A stretch of DNA of 46,291 nucleotides from Lachnospiraceae bacterium (GCA_024690205.1 JAILCX010000008.1:1-46291); one strand, 5' to 3'; counted from the first letter of the stretch, positions 15,718 to 25,603 are shown. The notes: generated by a model from the sequence alone, not told the origin. A program made the numbers and translations.

Positions 15718-16617
15718 ATGAAAAAGAAATCTATTATAACCATATTATTGTTATCATTGGTCTGCCTGGCATTTTCTATGGGATGCGGCTCAAAAGAAAC
15801 AGCTACATCTGATGACGAAGAAGAAATAGAAGAAACAGAAGTAGAAATTTCAGAAACAGAATCTAAAGTCAGGGATTTGCCTTTTTTCGAACCCCTTACA
15901 GATGAAAAATTTGGAGAGGTGACTATTGACGATAATTTATATGAATTGCACACGTTTGATAAATCCTCATATACCACATTACCTATAATAGATTATGCTG
16001 CCGTAACCGTATATAACCCGGACAGTATAGAATCAGAAGTGGAATTTGAGGGTAATACATATCCCGTACTATATCTTTCTAAATTGGAAAATACTGATGT
16101 TAGCGAATTCGAAGTCCCTGATTCTATATGGATGGTTGGGCATAGCTGTTTCTTAAAACTGGAAAATCTCAAATCCGTTAAGTTGAATGAAGGACTTGGA
16201 TATATAGACACTATGGCATTTTGCAGATGCGGGATTGAGTCTGTTAAAATACCTGCAAGCGTAAAGATCATAACCGTTACTGCCTTTGCAGAAAATAATT
16301 CACTTGAAATTGTTGAATTTGCTGAAGGGTCAAGACTGGAAAGTATTAACTCTACCGCTTTCAGGCTTTGTCCTAATCTTAAAGAAATTACCATACCCGC
16401 TTCTGTTACTAAAATTGACAGAGATGTATTTGAATATGATGACAGTCTCGAAAAAGTATATTTTGAAGATGAAGAAAACTGGCATGCTTGGACTAAAGTA
16501 AATGGTGAAGAAGATCTGATCGATTTGGATGTTTCAGATCCGGAAAAAAACGCTGAAAGCCTTCGCGAAGAATATAATGAATATATCTGGTATAGGGGAA
16601 ATGAATTACATTTATAA
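15718..16617 (+). CDS. Lipoprotein with BspA-type leucine-rich repeats
   Basis: The N-terminus MKKKSIITILLLSLVCLAF is a lipoprotein signal with Cys23 after FSMG, followed by an acidic Glu/Thr linker (about 30-52). Residues about 130-250 contain the LRR_5/BspA pattern of repeats ending in I-P-x-S-V or similar: VPDSIWMVGHSCFLKLENL, IPASVKIITVTAFAENNSL, IPASVTKIDRDVFEYDDSL. Such surface proteins are involved in adhesion or protein binding; the partner is unknown. SD CGGAGGAAA precedes the ATG. The last 17 bases overlap the NUDIX gene. Confidence 0.85.
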   Translation: MKKKSIITILLLSLVCLAFSMGCGSKETATSDDEEEIEETEVEISETESKVRDLPFFEPLTDEKFGEVTIDDNLYELHTFDKSSYTTLPIIDYAAVTVYNPDSIESEVEFEGNTYPVLYLSKLENTDVSEFEVPDSIWMVGHSCFLKLENLKSVKLNEGLGYIDTMAFCRCGIESVKIPASVKIITVTAFAENNSLEIVEFAEGSRLESINSTAFRLCPNLKEITIPASVTKIDRDVFEYDDSLEKVYFEDEENWHAWTKVNGEEDLIDLDVSDPEKNAESLREEYNEYIWYRGNELHL

Positions 16618-17077
16618 TCTCAGAAAATTAATAGGCCATGACCTTATCATGGGAGTAGGTTGCGGCGTTCTTATTGAAAATGAAAAAGGACAACTGCTTT
16701 TGCAGAAAAGATCCGATACCGGAAAATGGTGTGTTCCCGGAGGAGCGCTGGAGCCTGTAGAAACATTTGAAGAAGCAGCGATCCGAGAAGTAAAAGAAGA
16801 AGTCGGGATAAATGTAAGAGATCTTAAACTCTTCGGATTATATTCCGGAGAAGATCGCCTTATCACTTATCCCAATCAGGATGTAGTATATTCTTTATCC
16901 GTTATATTTATCACTGATAAATATGATGGAGTTATTTCAAATTCCGATTCGGAAGTATTGGATCATCAATTCTTTGACAGAGATAACATTCCCAGAGATG
17001 AATTATTTTATCCGGACGCCAGGCCTATTCTTGATTGGGCCGATGGAAAATACTCCATTACAGTAGATGGAAAATAA
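16601..17077 (+). CDS. NUDIX hydrolase
   Basis: The protein carries a complete Nudix box, G-x5-E-x7-REVKEEVGI (GALEPVETFEEAAIREVKEE) at about 46-68, the catalytic loop-helix-loop for hydrolysing nucleoside diphosphates linked to another group. The reading frame is open from 16529, but the ATG at 16601 (MNYIYNLRKLIGHDLIM) matches the usual start of this subgroup (158 residues) and has AGGGGA just upstream. It overlaps the lipoprotein gene by 17 bases. Its stop is one base from the stop of the convergent flavin reductase gene. Confidence 0.88.
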   Translation: MNYIYNLRKLIGHDLIMGVGCGVLIENEKGQLLLQKRSDTGKWCVPGGALEPVETFEEAAIREVKEEVGINVRDLKLFGLYSGEDRLITYPNQDVVYSLSVIFITDKYDGVISNSDSEVLDHQFFDRDNIPRDELFYPDARPILDWADGKYSITVDGK

Positions 17078-17638
17078 TTATTTCTTTATGGAATATCCAA
17101 ACTTTCCGAGTTTCTTACCTAGAGCAAAATATTCCCCGTGAGAATATGCCATCAATCCGGTCTTTTCAAGATCAAATTTTCCGGAATCATCCATATATTT
17201 TTCATCAACGGTAACTCCCACTACCTCAGCAATAAACATATCATGAGAACCCAGCTTTTCGGTTTTAACTACTTTGCAGTATAGGTTCACCGGGCTTTCG
17301 GCAATGGCGGGTGCATCCATGAAACTTGACTTATATTCGGTCAGGTTCATTTCTTTAAATTTATCAAAATCTTTTCCCGATCTGACACCGCACCAGTCAC
17401 AGGCATAAGTCAATTCCTCAGTTACAAGATTAATAACGAATTCACCCGTTTCACTGATGATCGGATAAGAATGTCTTTCAGGTCTTACCGATATAGAGAC
17501 CATAACAGGATCGGAACAAATTGTTCCTGCCCAGGCAATGGTTACAATATTTGCTTTTTCATTTCCCTTTTTGCAGCTTACCATTACTGCGGGAACAGGG
17601 TATAACATGTTACCGGGTTTCCATTCAGCTTTAGACAT
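17078..17638 (-). CDS. Flavin reductase family protein (flavoredoxin-like)
   Basis: The 186-residue protein fits the FMN-binding split-barrel flavin reductase/flavoredoxin family: PVPAVMVSCKKGNEKANIVTIAWAGTICSDPVMVSISVRPERHSYPII near the N-terminus, then GEFVINLVTEEL and YACDWCGVRSGKDFDKF. It probably binds FMN and passes electrons from NAD(P)H or a redox partner. Convergent with the NUDIX gene with no gap, and monocistronic. The start MSKAEWKPGNMLYPVP is typical of the family. Confidence 0.88.
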   Translation of the reverse strand: MSKAEWKPGNMLYPVPAVMVSCKKGNEKANIVTIAWAGTICSDPVMVSISVRPERHSYPIISETGEFVINLVTEELTYACDWCGVRSGKDFDKFKEMNLTEYKSSFMDAPAIAESPVNLYCKVVKTEKLGSHDMFIAEVVGVTVDEKYMDDSGKFDLEKTGLMAYSHGEYFALGKKLGKFGYSIKK

Positions 17639-17668
17639 ATTGTTTTCTCCTACTTCCGAAAAAAATTA

Positions 17669-17704
17669 ATGTTTCACAGATGATATATGGGTTATGTTTC
17701 ACGG
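17669..17704. promoter_or_regulatory. Two parS half-sites
   Basis: TGTTTCAC occurs at 17669-17676 and again at 17695-17702. Each gives the left half of parS but then diverges from the palindrome. They lie within 110 bases of the perfect parS site 3 and may be decayed parS copies. Confidence 0.4.
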
Positions 17705-17779
17705 AAAAACCACAAGTGTTTGGAAACGAAATTTTTATCGACCACAAAATCTTGTGATTAATTCCGGATAAAACAAAAA

Positions 17780-17795
17780 TGTTTCACGTGAAACA
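17780..17795. promoter_or_regulatory. parS site 3, in an extended palindrome
   Basis: Third perfect TGTTTCACGTGAAACA. Flanking A and T runs extend it to a 26-base perfect palindrome (17775-17800). As RNA this would be a stem followed by U-runs, so it may also end the long minus-strand operon whose last gene stops at 17833. Confidence 0.95.
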
Positions 17796-17832
17796 TTTTT
17801 GAAAAAGTGACATATATAATTTTCTGCACGAA

Positions 17833-18477
17833 CTAGTAAAGTTCTACCAAATTATTTCTGATCGCAAAGACAGCAGCCTGAGTACGATCATTAACATCGA
17901 TCTTTTTAAAGAGATTTGAAATATGATTCTTAACAGTTCTTTCGGTGATATCAAGATTGTCAGCGATCTCTTTATTGAATCTTCCGCCGGCGATCTGCTT
18001 AAGGATCTCGATCTCTCTTTTGGTAAGTGAATCTATCTTTTCCTTGTCGACATCTCTATTGATGAGACGGGAGTTCAAAGAAGGAATAAGACTCGGCTGA
18101 ATATATGAATCACCATCCATTATTTTGAAGATAGCTTCTTTAAGTTCTGCCGAATCTGCATCTTTAAGAACATAACCGTCAGCCTGAAGATCAACAGCCT
18201 TTACAAGATACTCAACCTCAGAATGAACCGTAAGGATAAGGATCTTCATATCAGACTTTTTCTTCTTAAGAGTCTGAAGGACATCGATACCATTCATACC
18301 CGGCATATTGATATCAAGTAATAAGATATCAGGCGACACATGATCAAGTACACTAAGCGCCTCATTACCGTCAGCAGCCTGAGCAATAACTTCAATTGAA
18401 CCATCAAATTCCAATAATTGTTTAATACCTTCTCTGATCAGGGAATGATCATCAGCAAGCATTACTTTGATAGCCAT
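17833..18477 (-). CDS. NarL/DegU-type response regulator
   Basis: The receiver domain (1-120) shows the acidic pair in MLADDHS, phospho-acceptor Asp55 in DILLLDINMPG, Thr/Val in ILILTVHS and Lys in YVLKDADS. The C-terminal LuxR-type HTH (about 148-205) reads LTKREIEILKQIAGGRFNKEIADNLDITERTVKNHISNLFKKI. Length 214 is typical. SD AAGGAG lies in the end of the kinase gene, 2 bases upstream, so kinase and regulator are coupled. It resembles DegU of Bacillus; the targets are unknown. It is the last gene of the rpmH-rsmG transcription run. Confidence 0.93.
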   Translation of the reverse strand: MAIKVMLADDHSLIREGIKQLLEFDGSIEVIAQAADGNEALSVLDHVSPDILLLDINMPGMNGIDVLQTLKKKKSDMKILILTVHSEVEYLVKAVDLQADGYVLKDADSAELKEAIFKIMDGDSYIQPSLIPSLNSRLINRDVDKEKIDSLTKREIEILKQIAGGRFNKEIADNLDITERTVKNHISNLFKKIDVNDRTQAAVFAIRNNLVELY

Positions 18478-18479
18478 GA

Positions 18480-19487
18480 TTATTTCTCCTTAAACACAAG
18501 ATGAACTTCCGTTCCTTCATTCTGGTTACTTTTGAACTCTATTATTCCGTTTGTCAATCCGACCCTGTCTTTAACAAGATCAAGTCCGAAGTGATTATCG
18601 GAAACAGTATTAGGATCAAATCCTACTCCGTAATCCTTGATCAAAACATCGATATCTTCGACTGACTTTTTAACTGATATATCGATCTTTGAAGATCCGG
18701 AATGCTTAAGTGAATTTACAACTATTTCCTTAATGATCGTAAAAAGATTAAGAAGGAATGAGTTGTCTTTTTCTATCTCATCTATATCCAGAGAAATAGC
18801 TACATCCGGATAAGATACTTTCATATTATCAACGTAGTTTTCCAAACAAGCTTTGAACCCGAGATCATCAAGGGACATCGGACGAAGATCAAAAATGATA
18901 TCTCTGATCTCATCGATCGAACCGTGGATATTCTTTATGCAGGATTCGATCTCAAGTTTGGCACGAACCGGATCCTGTCCGATGAACATCGAAGCAAGTT
19001 CCAACTGGTGACATACATGGACAAGATTTTGAACCGTGTTATCATGAAGTTCAGAAGAGAGTCTGAATCTTTCCTTTTCCTGAATATTATATATCAGGGA
19101 ATAAGGAACAACGTTCTTTTGAGCCTCAACCGGAACTTCGACGGGAATCTCTTCCTTCTTCGGAGCAGGCTTCTCGGATTCTTCTTCGAGCATTTCTTTA
19201 AACTGAGCGATCCTTCGATCAAGATCCCGGATCAACTCTTCCTGTAATCGGATATCTTCCCTTAATTTGGCAAGCTCATTTTTTTCCTGTTCAACACGAC
19301 CGTTATAAATATCATCCGTATCAAACGGAGAAAAAAACTTAAGGTCCGTATCGGTATCGGCAACGCTTCCTAAAAATGCTTCAATCTCTTCAATGCGTTT
19401 TTCATTATGAAGAATAGTATCTCCGGCAGATTTTTTCTGTCCGAGATATGAATAATACATTTCTTCTATTACTTCACGATTCTTCAT
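18480..19487 (-). CDS. DegS-like cytoplasmic sensor histidine kinase
   Basis: The 335-residue kinase has no TM segment. The N-terminal half is a long coiled coil (about 60-105) with a Pro/Glu-rich linker (about 105-125). The HisKA_3 box ERFRLSSELHDNTVQNLVH carries the phospho-His148. The HATPase part shows IIKEIVVNSLKHSGSSKI (N-box), IKDYGVGFDP (G1) and HFGLDLVKDRV with a G2-like GTEVHLVF. This is the soluble DegS architecture: an intracellular signal rather than an external one. The gene follows rsmG by 45 bases with no visible terminator; no clear SD precedes the ATG. Confidence 0.92.
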   Translation of the reverse strand: MKNREVIEEMYYSYLGQKKSAGDTILHNEKRIEEIEAFLGSVADTDTDLKFFSPFDTDDIYNGRVEQEKNELAKLREDIRLQEELIRDLDRRIAQFKEMLEEESEKPAPKKEEIPVEVPVEAQKNVVPYSLIYNIQEKERFRLSSELHDNTVQNLVHVCHQLELASMFIGQDPVRAKLEIESCIKNIHGSIDEIRDIIFDLRPMSLDDLGFKACLENYVDNMKVSYPDVAISLDIDEIEKDNSFLLNLFTIIKEIVVNSLKHSGSSKIDISVKKSVEDIDVLIKDYGVGFDPNTVSDNHFGLDLVKDRVGLTNGIIEFKSNQNEGTEVHLVFKEK

Positions 19488-19532
19488 ATAGGATAATAAT
19501 AATATAAAAAGCTTTTTAATGGAAGAGTGGGA

Positions 19533-20300
19533 TTATACGGAACAAAGAGGAGACTTTGCGGGAGTTCCTTCTTTACGTGGATATTTCTTGGGAGTTTCTT
19601 TTTCCTTGTATATTACGACAAGGTCTCTTCTCATATCCGATCCCGGAAGTTCAAATACTATATCATCGATAAATCTGCCACCGAGTAATTCAATTGCTTT
19701 AGCAGCAGATACGATCTCTTCATCAGCCTTTTCGGATTTGTATGAAACAAAGTACCCTCCGACCTTAACATAAGGAAGACATAATTCTGACAGTACTGTC
19801 AGATTTGCTACGGCTCTTGATACAACAAAATCAAATGCCTGTCTGTAAGAAGGATCATGTGCATAAGTCTCGGCACGTCCGTGGACAGCGTTTATATCTT
19901 TAAGCTCCAGTTTGTTTATAACTTCATCCAAAAAGCCGACTCGCTTTTTTAATGAATCAAGCAGTGTGATATCAAACTCGGGGAAAGCTATCTTTAAAGG
20001 TATACCCGGAAAGCCTGCACCGGTTCCCACATCAAGTACTTTGATCCCCGATCTTTTATCTTTATCAAAAAATGACAGATCCGTCACTTTATCACCGGCC
20101 TTAACGATAGAGAGGCTGTCCGCAAAATGCTTTAAAACCACATCATCCCATTCAGTGATAGCCGTAAGGTTCATGAATGAATTCCACTCTGTAAGCAGCT
20201 GATGAAATTCAACAAATCTCCCGATCATTCTTTCATCATGTTCGATATTAAGTTCATTAAGATACTTTATCAATAAAGAAGTATTTTCCATATCAATCAT
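19533..20300 (-). CDS. rsmG: 16S rRNA (guanine527-N7)-methyltransferase RsmG
   Basis: SAM-dependent methyltransferase that makes m7G527 in 16S rRNA. The SAM loop [20 protein letters not shown] lies at about 90-109; [21 protein letters not shown] at about 43-63 and [29 protein letters not shown] further on are typical. The C-terminal [12 protein letters not shown] is the conserved RsmG ending. Two close starts exist (20300 and 20291); the first overlaps the mnmG end by 8 bases. In Bacillus rsmG lies next to noc/parA; here the DegS/U pair and a 3.5-kb accessory block intervene. Confidence 0.95.
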   Translation of the reverse strand: MIDMENTSLLIKYLNELNIEHDERMIGRFVEFHQLLTEWNSFMNLTAITEWDDVVLKHFADSLSIVKAGDKVTDLSFFDKDKRSGIKVLDVGTGAGFPGIPLKIAFPEFDITLLDSLKKRVGFLDEVINKLELKDINAVHGRAETYAHDPSYRQAFDFVVSRAVANLTVLSELCLPYVKVGGYFVSYKSEKADEEIVSAAKAIELLGGRFIDDIVFELPGSDMRRDLVVIYKEKETPKKYPRKEGTPAKSPLCSV

Positions 20301-22197
20301 GCTTCTTTTTGGAAGAAAGGTAAACCAGGAGCACTGAAATATCTGCAGGCGATACTCCGGATATCCTTGATGCCTGTCCCACCGAAACAGGACGCATTGC
20401 TTTAAGCTTTTGTCTTGCCTCGATCCTCAAAGAATCGATATCATCATAATCTATATCTTCGGGTATGAGTTTCTTTTCAGTCTTTTTAAACTGTTCAACC
20501 TGAATGAGCGCTCTTTTTATATAACCTTCATATTTGATCTCGGTCTCAACCTGATCGATGATATCATCCGGAAGTTTGGGTCTTTCGGGATCAAGAGGAG
20601 CAAGCTTCCTGTAATCAAGCTCGGGTCTGCACATAAGCTCTGCAAGGGAAGTAGCTTTTGCCAAAGGAGCCGAATCAAGAGTTTCAAGGAAATCCTGATT
20701 TTTCTTTGAAGCTCCTAAGATCACGTTTTTGATCCTTTCAACTTCTTCGTTTATCGTGGCTTCCTTTTTAACGAGAGCATCATATTCTTCCCGGGAAACC
20801 AGACCGACTTCGTAACCTATCTTTCTAAGTCTTCTGTCGGCATTATCCTGGCGGAGCAGCAATCTGTACTCGGCTCTTGAAGTCATCATCCTGTATGGCT
20901 CAAAGTTTTCTTTTGTAACAAGGTCGTCTATCAAAACTCCGATATATGCTTCGGATCTGTCTAAGACTATCTCTTTTTTGCCGAGAACGAACATTGAAGC
21001 ATTGATACCTGCAATGATCCCCTGTCCGGCGGCTTCTTCATATCCGCTGCTTCCGTTAAACTGTCCTGCGGCATAAAGACCTTTTACATCTTTAAATCCC
21101 AAAGTGGCATAAAGCTGGTTGGGATCAATGCAATCATATTCTATGGCATACGCATTTTTAACGATCTTGCAATTCTCAAGTCCGGGGACTGTCCTGTACA
21201 TCGCAACCTGAACATCTTCAGGCAAAGATGATGACATTCCCGAAAGATACATTTCATTGGTAGAAAGACCTTCGGGCTCGATAAAGATCTGATGTCTTTC
21301 CTTGTCAGGGAACTTAACAACTTTATCTTCTATGGAAGGGCAGTATCTCGGACCCGTTCCTTCGATGACTCCTGCATAGATAGGAGATCTGTCAAGGTTT
21401 GCTCTTATGATCTTGTGTGTTTCTTCATTGGTATATGTAAGATAGCATGAAATCTGATCTTTTTGTATTGAATCTGGATCCGTGCTGAAAGAAAAAGGAA
21501 CGATCCTTTCATCGCCTTTTTGTTCTTCCATCTTGGAATAATCAAGGGTACGCCCGTCCATCCTGGCGGGAGTTCCCGTTTTAAACCGTCGAAGGGATAT
21601 TCCCATCTCCTTTAATGAATCCGAAAGATGAGTTGCCGCCTGCAATCCGTTAGGTCCGGTATAAGTGATCGCTTCACCGGTAAGACATCTGGCATTAAGA
21701 TATGTTCCGGAGCAGATAACAACAGCCTTACAAAGATAAGTCGTTCCGGTATAAGTCCTTACACCGGTTATCTTCTTTTTTTCACCGTCTGCTTCCCAAA
21801 GGAGTTCGCAAACTTCGGCCTGCTTTATCGTAAGATGATCCTGCTCTTCCAAAGTGCATCTCATTTCCTTTGAGTAATCGGCTTTATCTGCCTGCGCACG
21901 AAGCGAATGAACGGCAGGACCTTTGGACCTGTTCAACATCTTTGACTGGATAAAAGTCTTGTCGATGTTCTTTCCCATCTGTCCGCCCAAAGCATCGACT
22001 TCTCTTACGATATGACCTTTTGAAGATCCGCCTATATTTGGGTTACAGGGCATAAGGGCAATACTTTCAACAGATACGGTAAAGATGACCGTCTCCAGTG
22101 AAAGTCTTGCACAGGCAAGGGCTGCTTCGCAACCCGCATGTCCTGCACCGATGACACATATATCAACTTTTTCGGTAAGAGTATTCCTGTTTGTCAT
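20293..22197 (-). CDS. mnmG: tRNA uridine-5-carboxymethylaminomethyl modification enzyme MnmG
   Basis: FAD-dependent partner of MnmE that builds (carboxymethyl)aminomethyl groups at U34 of certain tRNAs. The N-terminus has the FAD Rossmann motif [36 protein letters not shown] and [17 protein letters not shown] are MnmG signatures, and [17 protein letters not shown] contacts FAD. The C-terminal helical domain ([22 protein letters not shown]) binds MnmE and tRNA. The frame opens at 22209, but the ATG at 22197 overlaps the mnmE stop as ATGA, which suits coupled translation (634 residues). Confidence 0.96.
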   Translation of the reverse strand: MTNRNTLTEKVDICVIGAGHAGCEAALACARLSLETVIFTVSVESIALMPCNPNIGGSSKGHIVREVDALGGQMGKNIDKTFIQSKMLNRSKGPAVHSLRAQADKADYSKEMRCTLEEQDHLTIKQAEVCELLWEADGEKKKITGVRTYTGTTYLCKAVVICSGTYLNARCLTGEAITYTGPNGLQAATHLSDSLKEMGISLRRFKTGTPARMDGRTLDYSKMEEQKGDERIVPFSFSTDPDSIQKDQISCYLTYTNEETHKIIRANLDRSPIYAGVIEGTGPRYCPSIEDKVVKFPDKERHQIFIEPEGLSTNEMYLSGMSSSLPEDVQVAMYRTVPGLENCKIVKNAYAIEYDCIDPNQLYATLGFKDVKGLYAAGQFNGSSGYEEAAGQGIIAGINASMFVLGKKEIVLDRSEAYIGVLIDDLVTKENFEPYRMMTSRAEYRLLLRQDNADRRLRKIGYEVGLVSREEYDALVKKEATINEEVERIKNVILGASKKNQDFLETLDSAPLAKATSLAELMCRPELDYRKLAPLDPERPKLPDDIIDQVETEIKYEGYIKRALIQVEQFKKTEKKLIPEDIDYDDIDSLRIEARQKLKAMRPVSVGQASRISGVSPADISVLLVYLSSKKKHD

Positions 22198-23573
22198 TTT
22201 CCCATACAAAACTTACTGAATATCGTATTTATAAGATCATCATCAACTTCTTCTCCGATTATCGAGCCGAGTGATGAATAAGCTCCCAAAAGATCTATAG
22301 TATAAAAATCCTCGGAAATTCCCGATTCATAGGAATTTTTAACATTTAAAAGATAATTAAGTGCAGTGATCAAAGCTTCCTTATGACGGAGGTTTGTGAT
22401 CATGACTTCATTGTTAAGATCTATATCTCCGCTTAAGAACATCTTTTTTACGGTATTTTTAAGTTCTTCAAAACCTTCGTTTAAAACTGCAGATGTCTTG
22501 ATGATATCAACACCTGAAAGCATCCTGCTTATTTCTTCATATTTTACTACAGGTTCAAGATCGGATTTATTATAAAGAACAATGCTCTTTCTTTCCCTTA
22601 AAGATCCCATGATCTCCCTGTCATTATCATCCAAAGGAACAGAAGAATCTATGACAAAGAGCAAAAGATCGGCATCTTCCATATATTTCCTTGCTTTATC
22701 TACACCTATACTTTCAACAACATCTTCGGTCTGCCTTATTCCCGCAGTATCGGTTAAACAAAGCGTTATATCATCAAGCTTTACTTTTTCTTCCAATATA
22801 TCTCTTGTGGTTCCGGCCACATCTGTCACGATGGCACGGTCACTTCCGGATAGGAGATTGAGCAAAGAAGACTTTCCGGCATTGGGTTTTCCGACGATCA
22901 CCGTTCTTATACCGTCCTTGATGATCCGGCCGTTGTCAGCACTTATAAGGAGTTTGTTGATATCTTCGATGACCTTATCTACATCGGAAATAAATTCTTC
23001 TTTATGATCATCAAAAGATATATGTTCGGGATCATCCAAGGCAGACTCAATATAAGCAGTCTCATGCATGATCGATTCCCTGTCTTCCTTTATCTTATGA
23101 TAGATACTTCCTCTTAACTGTGAAACTGAATTCTTTAAAGCAATTTCGGAATCGGAAGAAATGACATCCATGACTGCTTCAGCTTTTGAAAGATCGATCC
23201 TTCCGTTTAAAAAAGCTCTTTTTGTAAATTCTCCGGGAAGAGCAAGTCTTGCACCATTTTTTATCACAAGTTCAAGAGCTTTTTGCAAAACAAACGATCC
23301 TCCGTGGCAATTTATCTCCACGGTGTCTTCTGCCGTAAAACTCTTTGGGCCTTTAAAAAAAGAAACCATGACCTCATCAAGGATTTCATCTTCATTCAAA
23401 AGAAAGCCATAACGTATTGTATGGCTTTCCATTGAATTTAAGATATGTTCTCCTTTTGCGTTGACAAATATCCTGTCAACTGTTGCTACTGCCTGATCAC
23501 CGCTTACTCTTATTATTCCTATCCCGGAATTACCAAAAGGAGTGGCAATCGCAGCAATGGTTTCATTTGTCAT
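22194..23573 (-). CDS. mnmE: tRNA modification GTPase MnmE (TrmE)
   Basis: The 459-residue protein has the N-terminal formyl-THF-binding domain ([32 protein letters not shown]), a helical domain and the inserted G domain: G1 [14 protein letters not shown]2 AGTTRD, G3 [11 protein letters not shown]4 NKSD. It ends in CMGK, the conserved Cys at the C-terminus. It works as a complex with MnmG at U34. It lies 3 bases after jag and is linked to mnmG by an ATGA overlap. Confidence 0.97.
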   Translation of the reverse strand: MTNETIAAIATPFGNSGIGIIRVSGDQAVATVDRIFVNAKGEHILNSMESHTIRYGFLLNEDEILDEVMVSFFKGPKSFTAEDTVEINCHGGSFVLQKALELVIKNGARLALPGEFTKRAFLNGRIDLSKAEAVMDVISSDSEIALKNSVSQLRGSIYHKIKEDRESIMHETAYIESALDDPEHISFDDHKEEFISDVDKVIEDINKLLISADNGRIIKDGIRTVIVGKPNAGKSSLLNLLSGSDRAIVTDVAGTTRDILEEKVKLDDITLCLTDTAGIRQTEDVVESIGVDKARKYMEDADLLLFVIDSSVPLDDNDREIMGSLRERKSIVLYNKSDLEPVVKYEEISRMLSGVDIIKTSAVLNEGFEELKNTVKKMFLSGDIDLNNEVMITNLRHKEALITALNYLLNVKNSYESGISEDFYTIDLLGAYSSLGSIIGEEVDDDLINTIFSKFCMGK

Positions 23574-23576
23574 AGA

Positions 23577-24200
23577 TTATTTCTTTAATGTGATCACCAC
23601 TTTTCTGAAAGGCTCTTCACCTTCAGAATGAGTTGTTACATATTTATCATTCTGTAATGCTGAATGAATGATCCTTCTTTCATAAGGATTCATAGGCTCC
23701 AAAGTAACACTTCTGCGTGTTCTCTTTACTTTTGATGCCATGTTCTTTGCAAGGTTTTCAAGTGTCTGACGACGACGACGGCGATAATCTTCCGTATCAA
23801 CCTTTACATGAATCTTGTCTTCGGTGTTCTTGTTAACAACAAGATTTGTAAGATATTGTAAAGAATCAAGAGTCTGACCTCTTTTTCCGATAAGGATACC
23901 CATATCCTCGCCGGAAATATCAATATTCATAGTCTTATCAAATTCATCATACTTGATATTAACTGTTGCATCGATCCCCATTGCACGGAAAACATCATCA
24001 AGGAAAACCTTTGCAGTGTCATCAATCTCAAGCTTTTGTCTGGCCTTGATTACCGCAGGCTTTGAACCTAATCCGAGGAAACCCGAATTACCTTCATCAA
24101 CTACTTCATATTCAAGCTTTTCTCTGGAGATCAAAAGCTTTGAGCAGGCTTCTACTACGGCTTCATCTATTGTTTTACCACTGAATTCCATAAAATCCAT
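23577..24200 (-). CDS. jag: RNA-binding protein Jag/KhpB
   Basis: Three domains in order: Jag_N (about 1-50, MDFMEFSGKTIDEAVVEACSKL... EVVDEGNSGFLGLGSKPAVIKA), KH (GILIGKRGQTLDSLQYLTNLVVNK) and R3H (RRRRRQTLENLAKNMASKVKRT ... NPYERRIIHSALQ). It binds RNA and, with KhpA in other Firmicutes, affects cell division and envelope genes. An in-frame GTG at 24209 lies inside the SD (AGAGGTG), so the ATG at 24200 is the likely start. It follows yidC by 17 bases, the usual partner order. Confidence 0.95.
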   Translation of the reverse strand: MDFMEFSGKTIDEAVVEACSKLLISREKLEYEVVDEGNSGFLGLGSKPAVIKARQKLEIDDTAKVFLDDVFRAMGIDATVNIKYDEFDKTMNIDISGEDMGILIGKRGQTLDSLQYLTNLVVNKNTEDKIHVKVDTEDYRRRRRQTLENLAKNMASKVKRTRRSVTLEPMNPYERRIIHSALQNDKYVTTHSEGEEPFRKVVITLKK

Positions 24201-24217
24201 TTTTATCACCTCTTATA

Positions 24218-25558
24218 TCATTTATTACTGTTTTCGTTATATTTCCTTACCATATTTGCCTTAGCTGCCAAAGAACCCGGAGCATAATTTGTCTTCTTGG
24301 AAGACTCTGTTACTGCTTCTTTCATAGCTTCGTCCTTTTCTTTATTGGAAACGCTCTCAACATTCTTTGCCTTTTCGGAGATCGATCTTTTAGGAGCTGA
24401 AACAGTAGCCGCAGATGCGATACTCTTTGTTTTCATAGAGGCATATTTATCTATGGTGTTAGGATCAATACCCTTCTTTTCAAGCTTTTTCTTTTGCTTT
24501 TCCTTATTTTTGGCAACAAGTTCATCAAGATCTATCTTGTCTATATGCCTGTTGACCACAACCTGCTGGATCGAACGGACTACCGAACCTGCTATCCAGT
24601 AAATACCGATACCTGAAGAAAAAGTGAAACAGAAGAATGCAGACATAAGAGGCATTACATTGTTCATCATCTTCATGGACTGCTGCATGGATTCAGCCGT
24701 ATCGGAACCTCCCTGATTAGGATTGGAAGGCTGCTGGGGCATGAGTTTTACGTTTATCCACTGTGTCAACGCAGCAAGTACGGGAACCAAAACTGATGCT
24801 ATTATGATACCCCACTGTTTTCCTGATGCATTGTGCCATGCCTGCTGGATCATGTATGAAGGAGAGTTGTTAAGGTTCATTCCGAGGAAGAAGTTATATG
24901 TCTTTATCTTCTCAAGAGCACTTATACAATCTGCAGAAGAACCCGCATATTTAGTAAGCTGATCGACATTCATATTATTTAAAACATCGATTATGGCATT
25001 TACTTCATTTCCTTCTATACTGAAATTTTTGATATAAGTTCTTGCTTCATCAAGAGCCTTGATCTCTTCAATCTTTCCGCTTGAGAGAACATTATTTGCT
25101 ATTACTTCAAAATATGTTCTCAGTGTATTTATATATGCGGGAAGAGAATAAATTACTCTGTAAAGAGCAAACAAAATAGGCATCTGGATGACAAGCTGTA
25201 AGCAGGAACCGGAAGGTGAAACTCCGTATTTTGCATAAACCTGCTTAGTCTCGGCATTCATAGCCATCATTGAATCCTGATCTTTTCTATCCTTATATTT
25301 TGCCTGGATAGCCTGAAGTTCGGGATTCATCTTTGCGGAAAGCTTACTGAACTTCTGCTGCTTTATAGTTAAAGGAAGAAGCAACAGATAAACAACTATA
25401 GTAAAAACTATGATTGAAAGTCCTATAAGTCCGCTGTCAAAATTTCCAAGGATCTTATCAAGAAGCCAGAATATGGCATTGATTATAGGTCCAAGTATAT
25501 ATTTTGCTATAGGTCCCAGTATTTTTCCCTGATACTGGGTCAATAAAACAGCGTACAA
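24218..25558 (-). CDS. yidC: Membrane protein insertase YidC (OxaA)
   Basis: The protein (446 residues) is of the Gram-positive YidC type: a short N-terminal hydrophobic region, then the conserved insertase core with TM segments at about 52-75 (GLSIIVFTIVVYLLLLPLTI, then KQQKFSKLSAKMNPELQAIQ), LQLVIQMPILFALYRVIYSLP, GIIIASVLVPVLAALTQW and MPLMSAFFCFTFSSGIGIYWI. A long Lys/Glu-rich C-terminal tail (about 345-446) may contact ribosomes. The start is TTG at 25558 with AAGGT 7-8 bases ahead; no later start keeps the first TM segments. Residues 130-200 form an unusually long extra loop between TM segments. Confidence 0.95.
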   Translation of the reverse strand: MYAVLLTQYQGKILGPIAKYILGPIINAIFWLLDKILGNFDSGLIGLSIIVFTIVVYLLLLPLTIKQQKFSKLSAKMNPELQAIQAKYKDRKDQDSMMAMNAETKQVYAKYGVSPSGSCLQLVIQMPILFALYRVIYSLPAYINTLRTYFEVIANNVLSSGKIEEIKALDEARTYIKNFSIEGNEVNAIIDVLNNMNVDQLTKYAGSSADCISALEKIKTYNFFLGMNLNNSPSYMIQQAWHNASGKQWGIIIASVLVPVLAALTQWINVKLMPQQPSNPNQGGSDTAESMQQSMKMMNNVMPLMSAFFCFTFSSGIGIYWIAGSVVRSIQQVVVNRHIDKIDLDELVAKNKEKQKKKLEKKGIDPNTIDKYASMKTKSIASAATVSAPKRSISEKAKNVESVSNKEKDEAMKEAVTESSKKTNYAPGSLAAKANMVRKYNENSNK

Positions 25559-25603
25559 TTTAATACCTTATCCTTTCAAGAAACCTCGTCTTAAAAAGTA
25601 TCA

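Noticed and set aside
16529-16600. Upstream start of the NUDIX frame
   Set aside because: It lies within the lipoprotein coding region and lacks an SD; MNYIYNLRKLIG at 16601 is the usual start.
17826-17835. Shared CGAACTAG near the DegU stop (17829) and before parS site 1 (14167)
   Set aside because: Only about 8-10 bases match, one copy overlaps a stop codon; likely chance.
19498-19522. AAAAAGCTTTTT palindrome between rsmG and the kinase gene as a terminator
   Set aside because: The stem is only A/T pairs around GC and too weak to be a terminator.
24201-24209. GTG start of jag at 24209
   Set aside because: The GTG is part of the SD AGAGGTG; the ATG at 24200 is correctly spaced from it.
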